From: Porodaedalea pini
Taxonomy: Eukaryota; Basidiomycota; Agaricomycetes; Hymenochaetales; Hymenochaetaceae
Direction of reading: 5' to 3'
DNA: 64,000 nt
NCBI GenBank assembly: GCA_002794775.1
Contig: NBAY01000012.1
Location: 625,001 to 689,000, forward strand
Translations under genes and position numbers: made by a program
The notes under the pieces: generated by a model
What the model saw: only the letters and a program-made list of their open reading frames with translations
What the model was told of the DNA's origin: nothing
The model's database searches: none
Shown here: positions 52,211 to 62,934 of the stretch, piece by piece
How positions within the stretch are numbered: position 1 is the first letter of the stretch
Layout: each line of letters opens with the position of its first letter

Positions 52211-53781
52211 ATGATGCTAGAGATTCGAAATGTGAGATTCGCTCACGCTAACGCTGATCTCTCTGGAAGACTGTATACCGTCCGCTGCGAAGAGGATAAA
52301 GTCACTGAGGTACAGCTTGAGAACGAGCATACACACCGGTCGAATGGCGTAGATAGCATAGATGGGAAAGGCGGTCTATTAATTCCATCGTAAGTGCAGC
52401 CTGAAGTCGTCTAGCCACTCATTCTGACTGAAGCTACAGACTATGTCACTCACATATTCACCTAGACAAATGTTACATCCTCGACAACGGCGCGCCTCTC
52501 ACTACAGGGTACAGCACTCCTTTCTCCGTCAAGTAAACGCGCTGGAACTTCATGGATCTACAGTGACTTCGCTGAAGCTCTCAGTATCACTTCTGACATC
52601 AAAGCAACTTTCAGGAGTCAACCGGATGACCTGTATGCGCGCGGCGATAAGCTCATTCGTGCGAGTCTCGAGGCCGGTGTCACCTCTATGCGTGCACATA
52701 TCGAAGTCGACAGAACCGTCGCCGAAGCGTGCTTGAGCGTTGGTGTCAAACTGAAAGAGAAGTGGGAGGGAGTGTGCGATATACAGCTCTCTTGTGAGTT
52801 ATTCTACTTTATCAGAAAACTGCTGTTGAGTCCTCTCACATTTTTTCCTAGTGTTTATGCAAGATCCTATATTCGATGACCCTGAGGACGAATCACCAGG
52901 AATAAACGGTAGTATTGCGAGTGAGGCCCTGGTACGAAATGCCAGGTTCCTCGATGTCGTTGGATCTGCACCATACGTCGAACGTACCCGTGATCAGCAA
53001 CGCGCAAACATCCGACATGTTCTCAATCTCGCCATGCAATATGACATGCATGCCGACTTCCATCTGGATTACGACCTTTCTCCGCTCCCGCGGAGCCAGA
53101 CTCCGATTCAGCTCCTCACATATACTGCCTCCTCGCCCAGCTCCATGAGCTGCGCTGGACAGAACGTATGCCCGGGCGGACCATAGCAGTCGGGCACGCG
53201 ACACGTCTCTCGCTCTTCTCTCCTGCGCAGCTATCCGATCTCCGTACGCGCATTGGCTCATTGCCCGTGTACTTTGTCGGGCTCCCGCAGAGCGATGTGT
53301 ACATGATGGGCCGTGGCTCCGGGGAACGTGGAACGCTGAATGTTTGTAGACTAGGAAGGGAACACGGATTGCGCATCGCGATGGGCGTGAACAATGTCGG
53401 GAATGCATTTACGCCACAGGGTGCACCGGATCCGCTTGGGTTGTGCCCGCTCGGCGTTGCTGTGTATCAAGACGGGACACCTGACGGGTGTAGGCGGTTG
53501 GTGGTAAACATCATTCAGGTGTCTGTATGCATTGCTTATTGTTGATACTACGCGTTTCACAGGAGGCGGTATCAACAGCATCAAAATGTGCCATAGGCCT
53601 TCTCGAGACAGAGGGTGTTTCATCCGTTATACCAGCCATCGGGTCATCCGCGGACTTCGTTATCCTTCACAGCAACCATTCGCTGCAATCTGCAGCACTT
53701 GACCCAAGCTATGATCGGACGACCGTCAAGGATGGGCGCGTCGTAGCCTGGCGAATGGGATCGAAATGGTTTGCTCGTTGA
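52211..53781 (+). CDS. Metal-dependent amidohydrolase (cytosine deaminase-like)
   Basis: Five exons (52211-52389, 52440-52508, 52564-52793, 52852-53518, 53563-53781) give 454 residues if one missing T is added to TTT at 53077-53079. Without it the frame breaks between FHLDYDL and CLLAQLHELRW. Metal-ligand motifs: HSHIHLDKCYILD (first His pair), RAHIEVD, HADFHLDYD, VGHATRLSLF, and the later DVYMMGR region. The closest style is the cytosine deaminase/isopropylammelide hydrolase group of TIM-barrel deaminases. The substrate is unknown. The last exon has been copied downstream at 57.7 and 61.1 kb. Confidence 0.88.
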
Positions 53782-54211
53782 TCGACTGTGGGTCCTCGCA
53801 GAGTTTATGTTTGTGGGTGACCCTCCCTTTCCATTTCCATGATGTTAATTTAGTTTGCTCGTGCAAAGAAAGGACCAAATTACGAGCCATAGGAGACACC
53901 ACTAGATAAACCTAGAAATGGATAGAAACGAACGTATTAGTATGTTCCATTTGTGGCGGTTAGCTTGAACGTTGAATAGAGCGAACGGTAGTGACAAAGA
54001 GGAAATCTTTCTCTTTAGTGGCGTCGCCGAATGCATATTGGGAGATGGCCTTAAAAAGGACGAGAGTCTGGCGCTGGCCTGCAGCATCCGCATCCGACTC
54101 CTAAACTTGCAGAAATATTTAGAAGTGAAAGAATCGTCATTAGTCGTGAGCCTGTCGCCCGCCTCGTGTCGATCGCAGAGTTAGACTGATAGACTTGATT
54201 GTACAGAAGAC

Positions 54212-54848
54212 ATGGCAACGACCTCCGTATGTCTGGCAGAAAGCATGATCGAACGCTGTACGCACACATACAAGGATCTATATGCGATGACCTGCATTTT
54301 TGACTAACTGACGTAGACAATAAGCTGGACAAGGAGATGTACCAGGACAAACACGTCCCTTACGTGCGGAAGATAATAACGTATCGCCCGGAGGATCCTA
54401 GGGCCCCAGTCGAGTATAGATACACGTGTAAGTTAGCATCTGCCTGTCCTACTGTCCTCTGCTGGCATGCTGACGTATTCATTCCTGTGTATGTGGGCAA
54501 CAGTCGGTCCAGAGAATGTTCCAGGATAAAGATACCGAGAGTCAAGCTTTGGTGAAGTCCAAAAGACATAGGTGGGAAGATGATGCGTACTTAGAACTGG
54601 AAAAAGAGATCAGTGAGCACTCTGTTTTCTTACGCTCCTTTCGACACGGCTTGGCATATTTTGCTGGCAATAGCTGACCACTAGGTTTGACAGTTGCCGA
54701 GTGGAAGAAGTTGAAGAGGCAATGGGAGAGGAAGAAGGAGGAGGACGAAAAAAAGAAAAAGAAGAAGGAGGAGGCGGAGGAGGAGAAGAAGAAGAAAAGG
54801 ATAACAAGGCGAGTTAGAGTTAAACGAGTAGAGGCTTTGGCGCCATAA
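54212..54848 (+). pseudogene. KEKE-tail family, copy A (frameshifted)
   Basis: Same four-exon layout as copy B: ATG exon at 54212, intron ending AACTGACGTAG, exon with NKLDKEMYQDKHVPYVRKI, intron, exon DKDTESQALVKSKRHRWEDD, intron, and a tail exon AEWKKLKRQWERKKEEDEKK ending VEALAP at 54848. Compared with B and C the first exon carries one extra base and the start of exon 3 is out of frame, so no continuous product can be made with the conserved splice sites. Could partly be assembly error. Confidence 0.65.
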
Positions 54849-54949
54849 GGGACTTTGTAACACAACCGCGTACTTAATCTCCAGTTTTTAGAATTCTGAT
54901 ACTAGTGGACCTTTACTGTAGAATCATGTCTGATGAACGTTAACAAGGG

Positions 54950-55560
54950 TATGTTGAGGCCTACTTCTACATCCGAATATTACAGTGTAAGTGCCGAAGG
55001 CGACATGAAGAGAGAGTTGATGCTCGGGCCTCCTTAGCCATGAAGTAAAGAACACACTTCACATGAACTCCAGAAAGACCCAAGGATACGACGCTATCCA
55101 AGCGCGAACCGCACTCTAAGCATAAAATCGAGAGCAACATATTCTAGAGCGGCTCTCCTCAGGCGTTGGTGACCCGCGCAAAACGCCTGAGTCGAATTGG
55201 TAGAAATTAAAATTAGACTTATCATAAGACTGAATGTCAGATGCTCCGCGATTCGGAACCCGGCCCACTGGCAGTTCCGTAGAAAGTGCATGAAAGCAGA
55301 TCAGAACAAAAGAACGAATAAACGACAGACGATAACGCAGACCTCCTTGCTCATCCAATTGGAAAATCCTGACGAGGCGAATGGCCGAGATAGGTCGAGG
55401 GACACGGCTAAGGGAAGACAACGCTTGATGGATTCTCGGGCCAACCGCGAGACAGGCCTGCATGGATGCCTCGTGCCCTACAGCCGGAACGCTGCGCTCC
55501 AAGCCAGAGCTCTCGGGCGACGAGTTCGGATCCAAATAAGATAATCCTTGATCAGGATAA
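54950..55560. repeat. Shared downstream block of unit A
   Basis: Matches 59975-60560 and 62935-63310 (e.g. CATGAACTCCAGA, ATATTCTAGAG..., CTCTCCTCAG). No frame is kept in all three copies. Begins with the TACAGTGTA site discussed as an excision footprint. Confidence 0.7.
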
Positions 55561-56628
55561 CACATAATGCTAGCAGAATTAATATGCGGCGAGCAGCTAA
55601 ATGCAATATTAATGTTCTGGTTGGCGACGAATATTAGTATATGTACAGTAAAGCCTTACTCATATATATATTGCTGGGGCCTGTTACAGAGGCGGCGATG
55701 GGTCCGGATAAATGTATCTAGTATGGGGTAAGACGGAATACCCTGTCCGTTCGTATCGAGAAATTCGAAGACGGCAGTAGGATTGACTTGAACCGCATCG
55801 TACCAAACCTGTCAGTCGCCAAAGTCCTCCAGACCACGTGCGAATTAACGTCCAAGGACGTAGAGGACCTGTTTCAAGCGGTGTACGCACGCACACCTTT
55901 GACTCGGATGGTACTTTGGACTTTGGTATGGCAAACCCGTTTATGATGAATGGATTTTGGAAACGAGCTGGCCCCGGTGAAGGAAATACGTTGTATCGAT
56001 GGTCAAGTACACCATGTATCATCAAGCCCCTCTGCTGGACAGTCTATTGTATGGATGAGCTGACGCGTACTATGCGTACGACAGCCCATCCGCACGGTCT
56101 AGATAGCGAAGAGACTAATAGGAAAGCAGCCAGGCGTTTCTCTGAGAACCGAAGCGCATTGGCGATGTGATGAGCCCTGATGATTGGTATAAACCGTATT
56201 TACTGTATATCTATTAACTGATAATGTAGCACCTGAGATATAATAGTAGCACATACTTTCTCTGTATCTCTAGGTAGAACACTTTCGTAAGGCACCTCGG
56301 ATTCACGAGTTTCAAGTTGAAGCTTGCCAATGTGTTTGCGGGAGCTCCTTGCCTACGTCCACTGGAGTCCCAGAAATCGGCACGTATTGAAGCAAAACAT
56401 CAGGTGCTGATACTTGAGAACGCCAGGAAGCTAGTGATCGTTCGCTTAGACATCCAAAAAGATGCTTGACGACCAGACGAGGCTCCCGATTGAGCGAAGA
56501 TGCCTTAGAAAGCGAATGGGACCACGACCTGTATCAAATCACATCTCAGAATCCAGCTAACAAGCAAGCACATATCAGTCACCACTCACCCACCCACATC
56601 CAGCGTGGATAATCTCCAAAGGATCGAT
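55561..56628. other. Unit A spacer with a protein-like fragment
   Basis: At about 55761-55930 one plus frame reads KFEDGSRIDLNRIVPNLSVA, then KVLQTTCELTSKDVEDLFQA, then stops. A shorter related piece occurs at about 61055 in unit B. Probably remnant of another gene. The rest is unrecognised. Confidence 0.3.
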
Positions 56629-56891
56629 TCAGGCTGGAGGCAACTTCTCCGCCTCCTCACGCGCTCGCCGCCTGCTCCCCATCATCAAGTCCACATAGTC
56701 CGCGCCGCCAAGGACGCGGCCCTGCGACTCGCCCCCAGCACGCTTCCGGAGCGCTGCACCCGAGGATTTTTCCTTCAATCCTGCTCTTCGCTTTACGTTC
56801 GCACTCGCACCGGCAGCATTTTGAGCCTTAGGAGCGACCGGCGGCGCAGTAGTGTGCTTGGGCGCCTGCGACACGCTCGACGCCGTCTTTT
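56629..56891 (-). CDS. C-terminal exon of an unknown basic protein
   Basis: After a good acceptor (CTCCCTTTCAG) the minus frame reads KKTASSVSQAPKHTTAPPVA, an Ala/Lys/Arg-rich middle, and ends GGADYVDLMMGSRRRAREEA then EKLPPA. The regular basic ending looks like a conserved tail rather than chance. The upstream exon is not certain: MDRSARLHKR at 56982 is contiguous in frame but would include the acceptor. Possibly nuclear. I do not recognise the family. It lies in the part of unit A missing from B and C. Confidence 0.4.
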
Positions 56892-56982
56892 TCTGAAAGG
56901 GAGTGTCAGTTAGTTTATGTACGGAGGATTCGTACAAGGCATCACATACGACACGTTTGTGCAGCCTTGCACTACGGTCCAT

Positions 56983-57714
56983 CTCTCATTAATATTGCGG
57001 GCGTCCGAGGCCCGATTCGGCGGTCAAAGAGGAAAATATGTTCAAAAGACACAGGTCACGTGTACACCGCCGGGAATGATCGACAAGCGGTCCACTCTGA
57101 CTTAGACAGGCAACGTTGGTTAATCTGACGGCTCACGGGCTTTCACTCTTTTACTCCATATCTGACGAGTGGCTATATAACAAGCTGGCCCTGAAGACGA
57201 CCGCTTATGACATACATGTCTCCAGCATTTCGAGGCTCACCTGCCGCTGAATACAGAACGTCAAAATCTTGATGACCCTCTGCTCTACGAAGTTCCATGC
57301 CGGTGTGCACAGAAAATGACTGAAACCTCCAGCAACTGATGGAAGAAACGAAATGCATCCGTGGGTTGACGTCACCGAACCAACAGGAAGAGAGACTCGA
57401 GATTGAGAACTTCCTAGACGTGGCACTTATAATACATTCCACTGGATATCCGAAGGTGAATCGTATCGCGATGCTGTTCAAACACGAAGTGTAATCTGGA
57501 CATATCCTCGAGGGCATTGTATCCGGGTGAAACAATCTCATTTGGACTCGCTCGCTGGTCGACTATTCCTCGGCTCGGTATATGATAACAGGACTTGATG
57601 GAATCACACCAAAGATGAGTTAGCTTCCACGTTTCGAGGGCAAAGGATTGTTGAAGACTACAAGTCAAAAAGGAGCAACTAGAGGGGCCTCGCTCGGATC
57701 AAACGAAGTGTATT
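56983..57714. other. Unit A extra sequence, unrecognised
   Basis: Interrupted frames only (for example NQQEERLEIENFLDVALII at about 57370). No family recognised. Confidence 0.3.
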
Positions 57715-57975
57715 ATACTACGTGTTTCGTAGGAGGCAGTGTCAACAGCATCAGAATGTGCCAAAGGCCTTCTCGAGACACATCACGTTTCCTTTGTTGT
57801 ACCAACTGTATGGTCACCCGCGGACTTCTTCATCCTTCACAGTAACCATTCGCTGCAGTCTGCAGCACTTGACCCTAGCTATGATCGGACGACCGTCAAG
57901 GATGGGCACGTCGTAGCCTGGCGAGTGGGATCGAAATGGTTTGCTCGTCGATCGACTGTGGGCCCTCGGTAGAGG
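57715..57975 (+). pseudogene. Copied last exon of the amidohydrolase, unit B
   Basis: Starts inside the last intron (TACTACGTGTTTCGTAG) and matches the real last exon almost to its end: STASECAKGLLETHHVSFVV, ILHSNHSLQSAALDPSYDRT. The frame is still open, but the rest of the gene is absent and the stop has moved downstream. Confidence 0.85.
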
Positions 57976-58435
57976 TTGTGTCTGTGGGGGGGGGGGGGCC
58001 TTCCTTACCATGTTCGCAATGTTGATTTTGTTTGCTCGGGCAGAGAAAGGACCAAATTGCGAGTCATAGGAGACACCACTAGATAAACCTAGATACGGTT
58101 AGAAATGAATGTGTTAGTATGTTCAATTCGTGGCGGGTAATTGCAATGCTTAGCGCGATGCGTCTATGTGAGTGGGAGTATCTAATTTGCCAGGGTTCGT
58201 TGATGAGAACGAGTCGTAGCGATAAGAGGAAAACAATTTTCGTTTGGTGGCGCCGTCATATGCATATAGGGCGACGGTATTAAGAAACTAAGGTTGGCCT
58301 GCAGCATCCACATCCGACTTCCAAAGTTGCAAGCAATTTAGAAGTAAAGAATTATCACTAGTCGTGAGTCTGCCGCCTGCCTCGTGTCGGTCGCAGACTT
58401 GCACTAATAGATTCATGTTGTACTGTACGGAAGAC

Positions 58436-59035
58436 ATGGACTCGGAGCCAATCTACGAACGTCTGCCAGACAACCTGGTCATACGCTGTACGCACACATC
58501 TAAGGATCAAATTGTGATGACCTGCTTTTTTGACAAACTGACGTAGACAATGACCTGAACAAGGGTAGGCACCCACACAAACATGTCCCTTGCGTGATGA
58601 CGAAAATAGAGTATCCCGGGAAGAAGGCCAAGTTCAGATTCACGCGTAAGCTAGCTTATGCCTGTCCTGTCTGTCATTTGTTGTCATGCTAACGTGTTCA
58701 TTCCTGCATATGTGTATGACAGTCGGTTCAGCATATGCTGAACACAAGGAAGCCGTGTCCATGGCCGTGTTCAAGTCGGCGGGACGCGAATCTGTAGAGG
58801 ATGCGTACAACGAACTGAAAAAAAAGATCACTGACTTCCTCAGTAAGTACTCCGTTCTCTTACGCTCCTTTGGCACCGCTTGGCATATTTTGCCAGCGAT
58901 AGCTGACTGTCAGTGTTTGTAGAAGCGGAAGAAGACTGCGAGAAGAAGGAGAAGGAGAAGGAGAAGGAGAAGGAGGAGAGTTCGAAGTGGTGCAGTATTA
59001 GTCGAGCTTTGAGAGCCATAAAGGACTCTAAATGA
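58436..59035 (+). CDS. KEKE-tail family, copy B
   Basis: Four exons (58436-58487, 58547-58645, 58723-58842, 58923-59035) join in frame to 127 residues. It starts MDSEPIYERLPDNLVIR and continues YNDLNKGRHPHKHVPCVMTK, a helix ESVEDAYNELKKKITDFL, and a repetitive Lys/Glu tail (AEEDCEKKEKEKEKE) ending SISRALRAIKDSK. Introns are 59, 77 and 80 nt with normal ends. No known domain. The alternating charge tail would be a coiled coil or single alpha helix. No signal peptide, so probably intracellular. Related copies at 54.2 and 61.6 kb and a distant one at 4.5 kb. Confidence 0.6.
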
Positions 59036-59156
59036 CTAGCTCGTGAACCTAATCTCTTGACTTTCATTACTGATACTAGTGGTCCATTACAGTAGAATCA
59101 TATCTGATGAGCAATAACAAGGGCATGTTGAGGCCTGCTTCTGTATCTGAATGTTA

Positions 59157-59972
59157 CAGCATTTTCATAAGTCTGCGACACGTGCATGTCATGTGAAGTG
59201 AGCCGTCAGAGCAAAGTGTCAAAAAATTAGAATGAATCTATTTTCTCTGTGAATTCTCCACAGTACTGCTCATTAATATCAAAAAAAAGCACTTCAGAGA
59301 AAAAAGTAAAATAGGAGCAATAAACTGATTGTGTAGGTGGTGGAGATCAAACAAGTGCAGCTGTCTGTTCTCTCAACATTTCACTGAGATTCAAAATTAT
59401 GGCTCTACATCTACTATAAAATTCTTTCTGTATCTTTAAATTAAGTATATGACTATACAACATCTCCTGAAGTTGAAGCCAATCCATTCAGTATTCATGG
59501 TGCAGCAGCAAGATTTGTGTTCTACTCTGCAAGACCTGTTGTAAGAAAAGGAGGGTGGAAAGAGCTTGAAGTGGAACACAAATCTTGCTGCTGCACCATG
59601 AATACTGAATGGATTGGCTTCAAACTTTCAAGAGATGTTGATATAGTCATATACTTAATTTAAAGACACAGGAAAGAATTTTATAGGTAGATGTAGGGGA
59701 GCCATAATTTTTGAATCTCAGTGGAAATGGGTGAGAGAACAGACCAGCTGCACTTGTTTGATCTCCACCCACCTACACAATCAGTTTATTGCTCCCTATT
59801 TTACATATTTCTTCTCCTGAGAACCGTGCCTTTTTTTTGAGTACTTAATGAGCAGGTACTGTGGAGAATCTACAGAGAAAATAGGCATTCATTCTAATTT
59901 TTCGACACTTTGGCTCTGACGCGGCTCATTTCACGTGACATGCACGTGTCGCAGGACTTATGAAAAAGGCTG
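59157..59972. mobile_element. Palindromic MITE, Tc1/mariner-like, copy 2
   Basis: Same element as 38238-39086, flanked by TA (59155-59156, 59973-59974). The right arm (59575-59972) keeps the full 398 bp and the loop is again 53 bp, but the left arm (59157-59521) has only 365 bp, through many scattered small deletions. It interrupts the shared downstream block of unit B. Confidence 0.88.
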
Positions 59973-59974
59973 TA

Positions 59975-60560
59975 ACTGCCGAAGACGATACGAACAGAGA
60001 GTTGATGTCCAGGCCTCATTAGCCATGAAGTACAATACAGAACACACTTGGCATGAACTCCAGAGAGATACCAGGATACAACACTATCCAAATGCAAAGC
60101 ACATTATAGGCAGAGCATTGAGAGCATCGTTGAATAGAAATGATATATTCTAGAGCAACTCTCCTCAGTTGTCTGTGCAGGTCGTCAACGGCCAAGACGG
60201 ATTGATAGAAATATATCGTAGATTTATCATGAGACTATGATTTTAGATTCTCGGAGATTTGGAACCCAGGCCACTGCTGTTTCCAGAGAAGATGGATGAA
60301 AGCAAATAAAAGAACGAATGACAGATAGACAATAATGCCTCCATTCTTATTCATCCAAATGGAAAATCCTGACGAGTTGAGTGACCCAGATATGTCGGGG
60401 AATGCGGCGGACCCCGCCTGATGAATCCTCAGGCCAATCGTGAGAGAGGATGTCTCGTGTCTTACAGCCGAGACGCTGCACTCGTGATCTCGAGCACATA
60501 ATCCAAACAAGGACTCTCGGGCGACGGGTTCGGGTCCAAGTAAATGTATCTTGATCAGGA
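59975..60560. repeat. Shared downstream block of unit B
   Basis: Counterpart of 54950-55560. On the minus strand a frame with a hydrophobic run (IVYLSFVLLFAFIHLLW, near 60300) appears here, but it is not kept in unit A or C. Confidence 0.65.
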
Positions 60561-61139
60561 TAACATAAAACATTAGCCGGATTAATCTGTGGTGGATGAG
60601 TAGCTGAATATCAATGATCTGGTTGGCACCATATATATACGGTAAAGTCCTGCTCACATGCATACTTCTCGAGCCAGTTAGAAGAGGTGAGGAAGGGTCC
60701 TCACTAATGTATCTAGCATAGGGTAAGCCGAAATATTAGCGGTAGTGATATGTGGCGGATGACTGGCTGAATGTTCTGGCTGATGTCGTCTACACAAAAA
60801 GTCCTACTTGTATTGCTCGATCATGGTACTGAGAGCAGATGGCAGCGTGAAAAGGGAACTATTGATCGCATCGAAGTCGCTATGCGCATGTCGGGATCCG
60901 AAAACACCCTTGGAGGAATAACTCGTTTGCTACCAATGTATCATCTCCTGTTTTCTTCTCTTCTGGGCTAGCTTCCAAGACTCACAAACGGTAAACTAGA
61001 AGCGGGGAATGGTGTTCACTAGCAGTGATCCCAGGCCCTGCCTGCTCATATCAAGAAATTCGAGATGGCAGTGTGGTTAATATTCGCCGTGTCGATGTTA
61101 AAGTACACGCATGTATCATCAGACCAAGCCTAATATGAA
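60561..61139. other. Unit B spacer
   Basis: Partly related to the 55.6-55.9 kb stretch of unit A. No gene recognised. Confidence 0.35.
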
Positions 61140-61225
61140 GCATCATATGATCGGACGACCGTCAATGATGGGCGCTTGGTGAATGGGATCAAAATGGTTT
61201 GCTCGCTGATCGACTGTTGGTCCTC
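61140..61225 (+). pseudogene. Scrap of the amidohydrolase last exon, unit C
   Basis: Begins at the sequence for YDRTTV and runs to the position of the original stop with substitutions and a deletion. Marks the start of unit C. Confidence 0.75.
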
Positions 61226-61641
61226 GGCAGAGTTTGTGTTTGTGGGTGACCCTCCCTTTCCATGTTCACGATGTTGATTTAATTTGCTCGTGCAAAGAAA
61301 GGACCAAATTACAAGTCATAGGAGACTCCACTAAATAAATCTAGAAATGGATAGAAACGAATGTGTTAGTATTTTCAATTTGTGGCGGATGGTTTGAACG
61401 TTGATTAGAGCAAACAGTAGTGACAAAGAGGAAATATTTCTCTTTAGTGGCGTCGCCGAATGCATATTGGGAGACGGCCTTAAAAAGCATGAGAAAATAG
61501 CACTGTCCTGCAGCATCCGCATCCGACTCTTAAACTTGCAGGAAAATTTAGAAGTGAAAGAACCATTACTAGTTGTGAGCCTGTCGCGCGCCCCGTGTCA
61601 ATCGCAGAGTTAGGCTGATAGACTTGTATTGTACAGAAGAC

Positions 61642-62841
61642 ATGGTCTCCAAGACAACCTATGAACACCGTGCACAAGACCAGCAACTGGCCGAACGCTG
61701 TATGCACACATCCAAATATGCATATGCGACGATCTGCATTTTGACCAACTGACGTAGACAATAATTTTGTCAAGAGTACTATGGGCATAGACGTCGATTA
61801 CAAGGTGACAAAAGTGACGTATCACCCGGACCCTCAGGGGAAGCTCAAGTACAAATTCATACGTAAGCTAGCATCTGCCTGTCTTGTCTGTCGTCTGCTG
61901 GCATGCTGACGTATTCATTCCTGCATTTGTCTACAACAGTCGGTCCGGTGGGAGATACAGACAAAGATACTGAGAGAGACGCGCCTTTTAAGCCGAAGAG
62001 ACACAGTTCTGAAACGGATGCATACACAGAACTAAAAAATATGGTTACTAACGACCTCAGTGAGCACTCCGTTCTCCTACGCTCCTTTCAACACGGCTTG
62101 GCATATTTTGCTGGCGATAGTTGACTGCTAGTATTTGTAGAGAAAAAGGGCGAGCACTGGCAGGAGCCGAAGAAGAAGAAGAAGGAGGAGGAGAACAGTG
62201 AGCTAGCAAAACAACATAATTCGGTCATTGACTTCGGCAGTGAGTACTCCATTCTCTTACGCTCCTTTCGACACGGCTTGGCATATTTTGCTGGCGATAG
62301 CTGACTGCTAGGATTTGTAGGAAAAAAGGCTGAGCAGGAGGCGAGGGAGAGTGAGGAGGAGAAGGAGGAGGAGAACAGTGAGCTGGCAAAACAACATACT
62401 TCGGTCATTGACTTCGCCGGTGAGCACTCCATTCTCGTACGCTCCTTTCGACACGGAGTGGCATATTTTGCCGGCGATAGCTGACCACTAGGATTTGTAG
62501 AGGTAAGAGCCCCAGAGGAAAAGAAAAAGAAGGAGGAGAGGGAGGAGAGGAAGAGGAAGGAGAGGAAGGAGGAGGAGGAGAAGGAGAAGGAGAGGAAGGA
62601 GAAGGAGGAGAAGGAGAGGAAGGAGAAGGAGGAGAAGGAGAAGGAGAAGGAGAAGAAGGAGAAGGAGGAGAAGGAGAAGGAGAAGGAGAAGAAGGAGAAG
62701 GAGGAGAAGGAGAGGAAGGAGAAGGAGAAGAAGAAGGAGGAGAAGGAGAGGAAGGAGAAGGAGAAGGAGGAGAAGAAGGAGGCTAGTCGGTGTTCGAGGA
62801 TCAATCGCGCCATAAAGAAAGCAACACGCTCGCGTACTTAA
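61642..62841 (+). CDS. KEKE-tail family, copy C, with duplicated exon
   Basis: Six exons (61642-61699, 61758-61862, 61940-62059, 62141-62239, 62321-62419, 62501-62841) join in frame to 273 residues. The start is MVSKTTYEHRAQDQQLAER. Exon 2 has YKVTKVTYHPDPQGKLKYKF and exon 3 ends SSETDAYTELKNMVTNDL. Exons 4 and 5 are both 99 nt and share ENSELAKQH(N/T)SVIDF. Exon 6 is an almost pure Lys/Glu/Arg run of about 90 residues ending RINRAIKKATRSRT. No known domain. The long charged run should form a single helix or coiled coil. It is intact by every splice and frame test I can make. Confidence 0.65.
62060..62500 (+). repeat. Tandem duplicated intron+exon module (180 bp)
   Basis: 81-nt intron plus 99-nt exon occurs twice (62060-62239, 62240-62419), followed by a third 81-nt copy of the intron (62420-62500). 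All three introns carry GCTCCTTTC(A/G)ACACGG and CATATTTTGC(T/C)GGCGATAG. The exons are phase 1-1, so copy number can change without shifting the frame. Confidence 0.85.
62545..62790 (+). repeat. GARGAAG-type minisatellite within coding exon
   Basis: Purine-only run built of AAGGAG, GAGAAG and AGGAAG hexamers in frame, encoding the Lys/Glu/Arg tail of copy C. Likely unstable in length. Confidence 0.85.
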
Positions 62842-62934
62842 TCTCTAGTTTTCAGAATACTGATACTAGTGGAATTCTACAGTAGAATTGTACCTGATGA
62901 ACGATAACAAAGGCATGTTGAGGCCTATTTCTAC

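Noticed and set aside
53972..54184. Conserved 70-codon frame upstream of KEKE copy A (and at 61401-61613 for copy C) as an extra coding exon
   Set aside because: No ATG, frame lost in copy B, and no donor giving an in-frame join to the ATG exon; more likely promoter or leader sequence kept by recent duplication.
57986..58001. Run of about 13 G as a regulatory element
   Set aside because: Units A and C have ordinary sequence here; a slippage run of uncertain length is the simplest reading.
55116..60663. Minus-strand frames in the shared downstream blocks (149 and 142 codons) as a second gene family
   Set aside because: The frame differs between units and is missing in unit C; similarity is at DNA level only.
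62088..62813. Ser/Phe/Leu-rich minus-strand open frame of about 240 codons
   Set aside because: It is the complement of the Lys/Glu minisatellite tail of KEKE copy C and has no independent motif.
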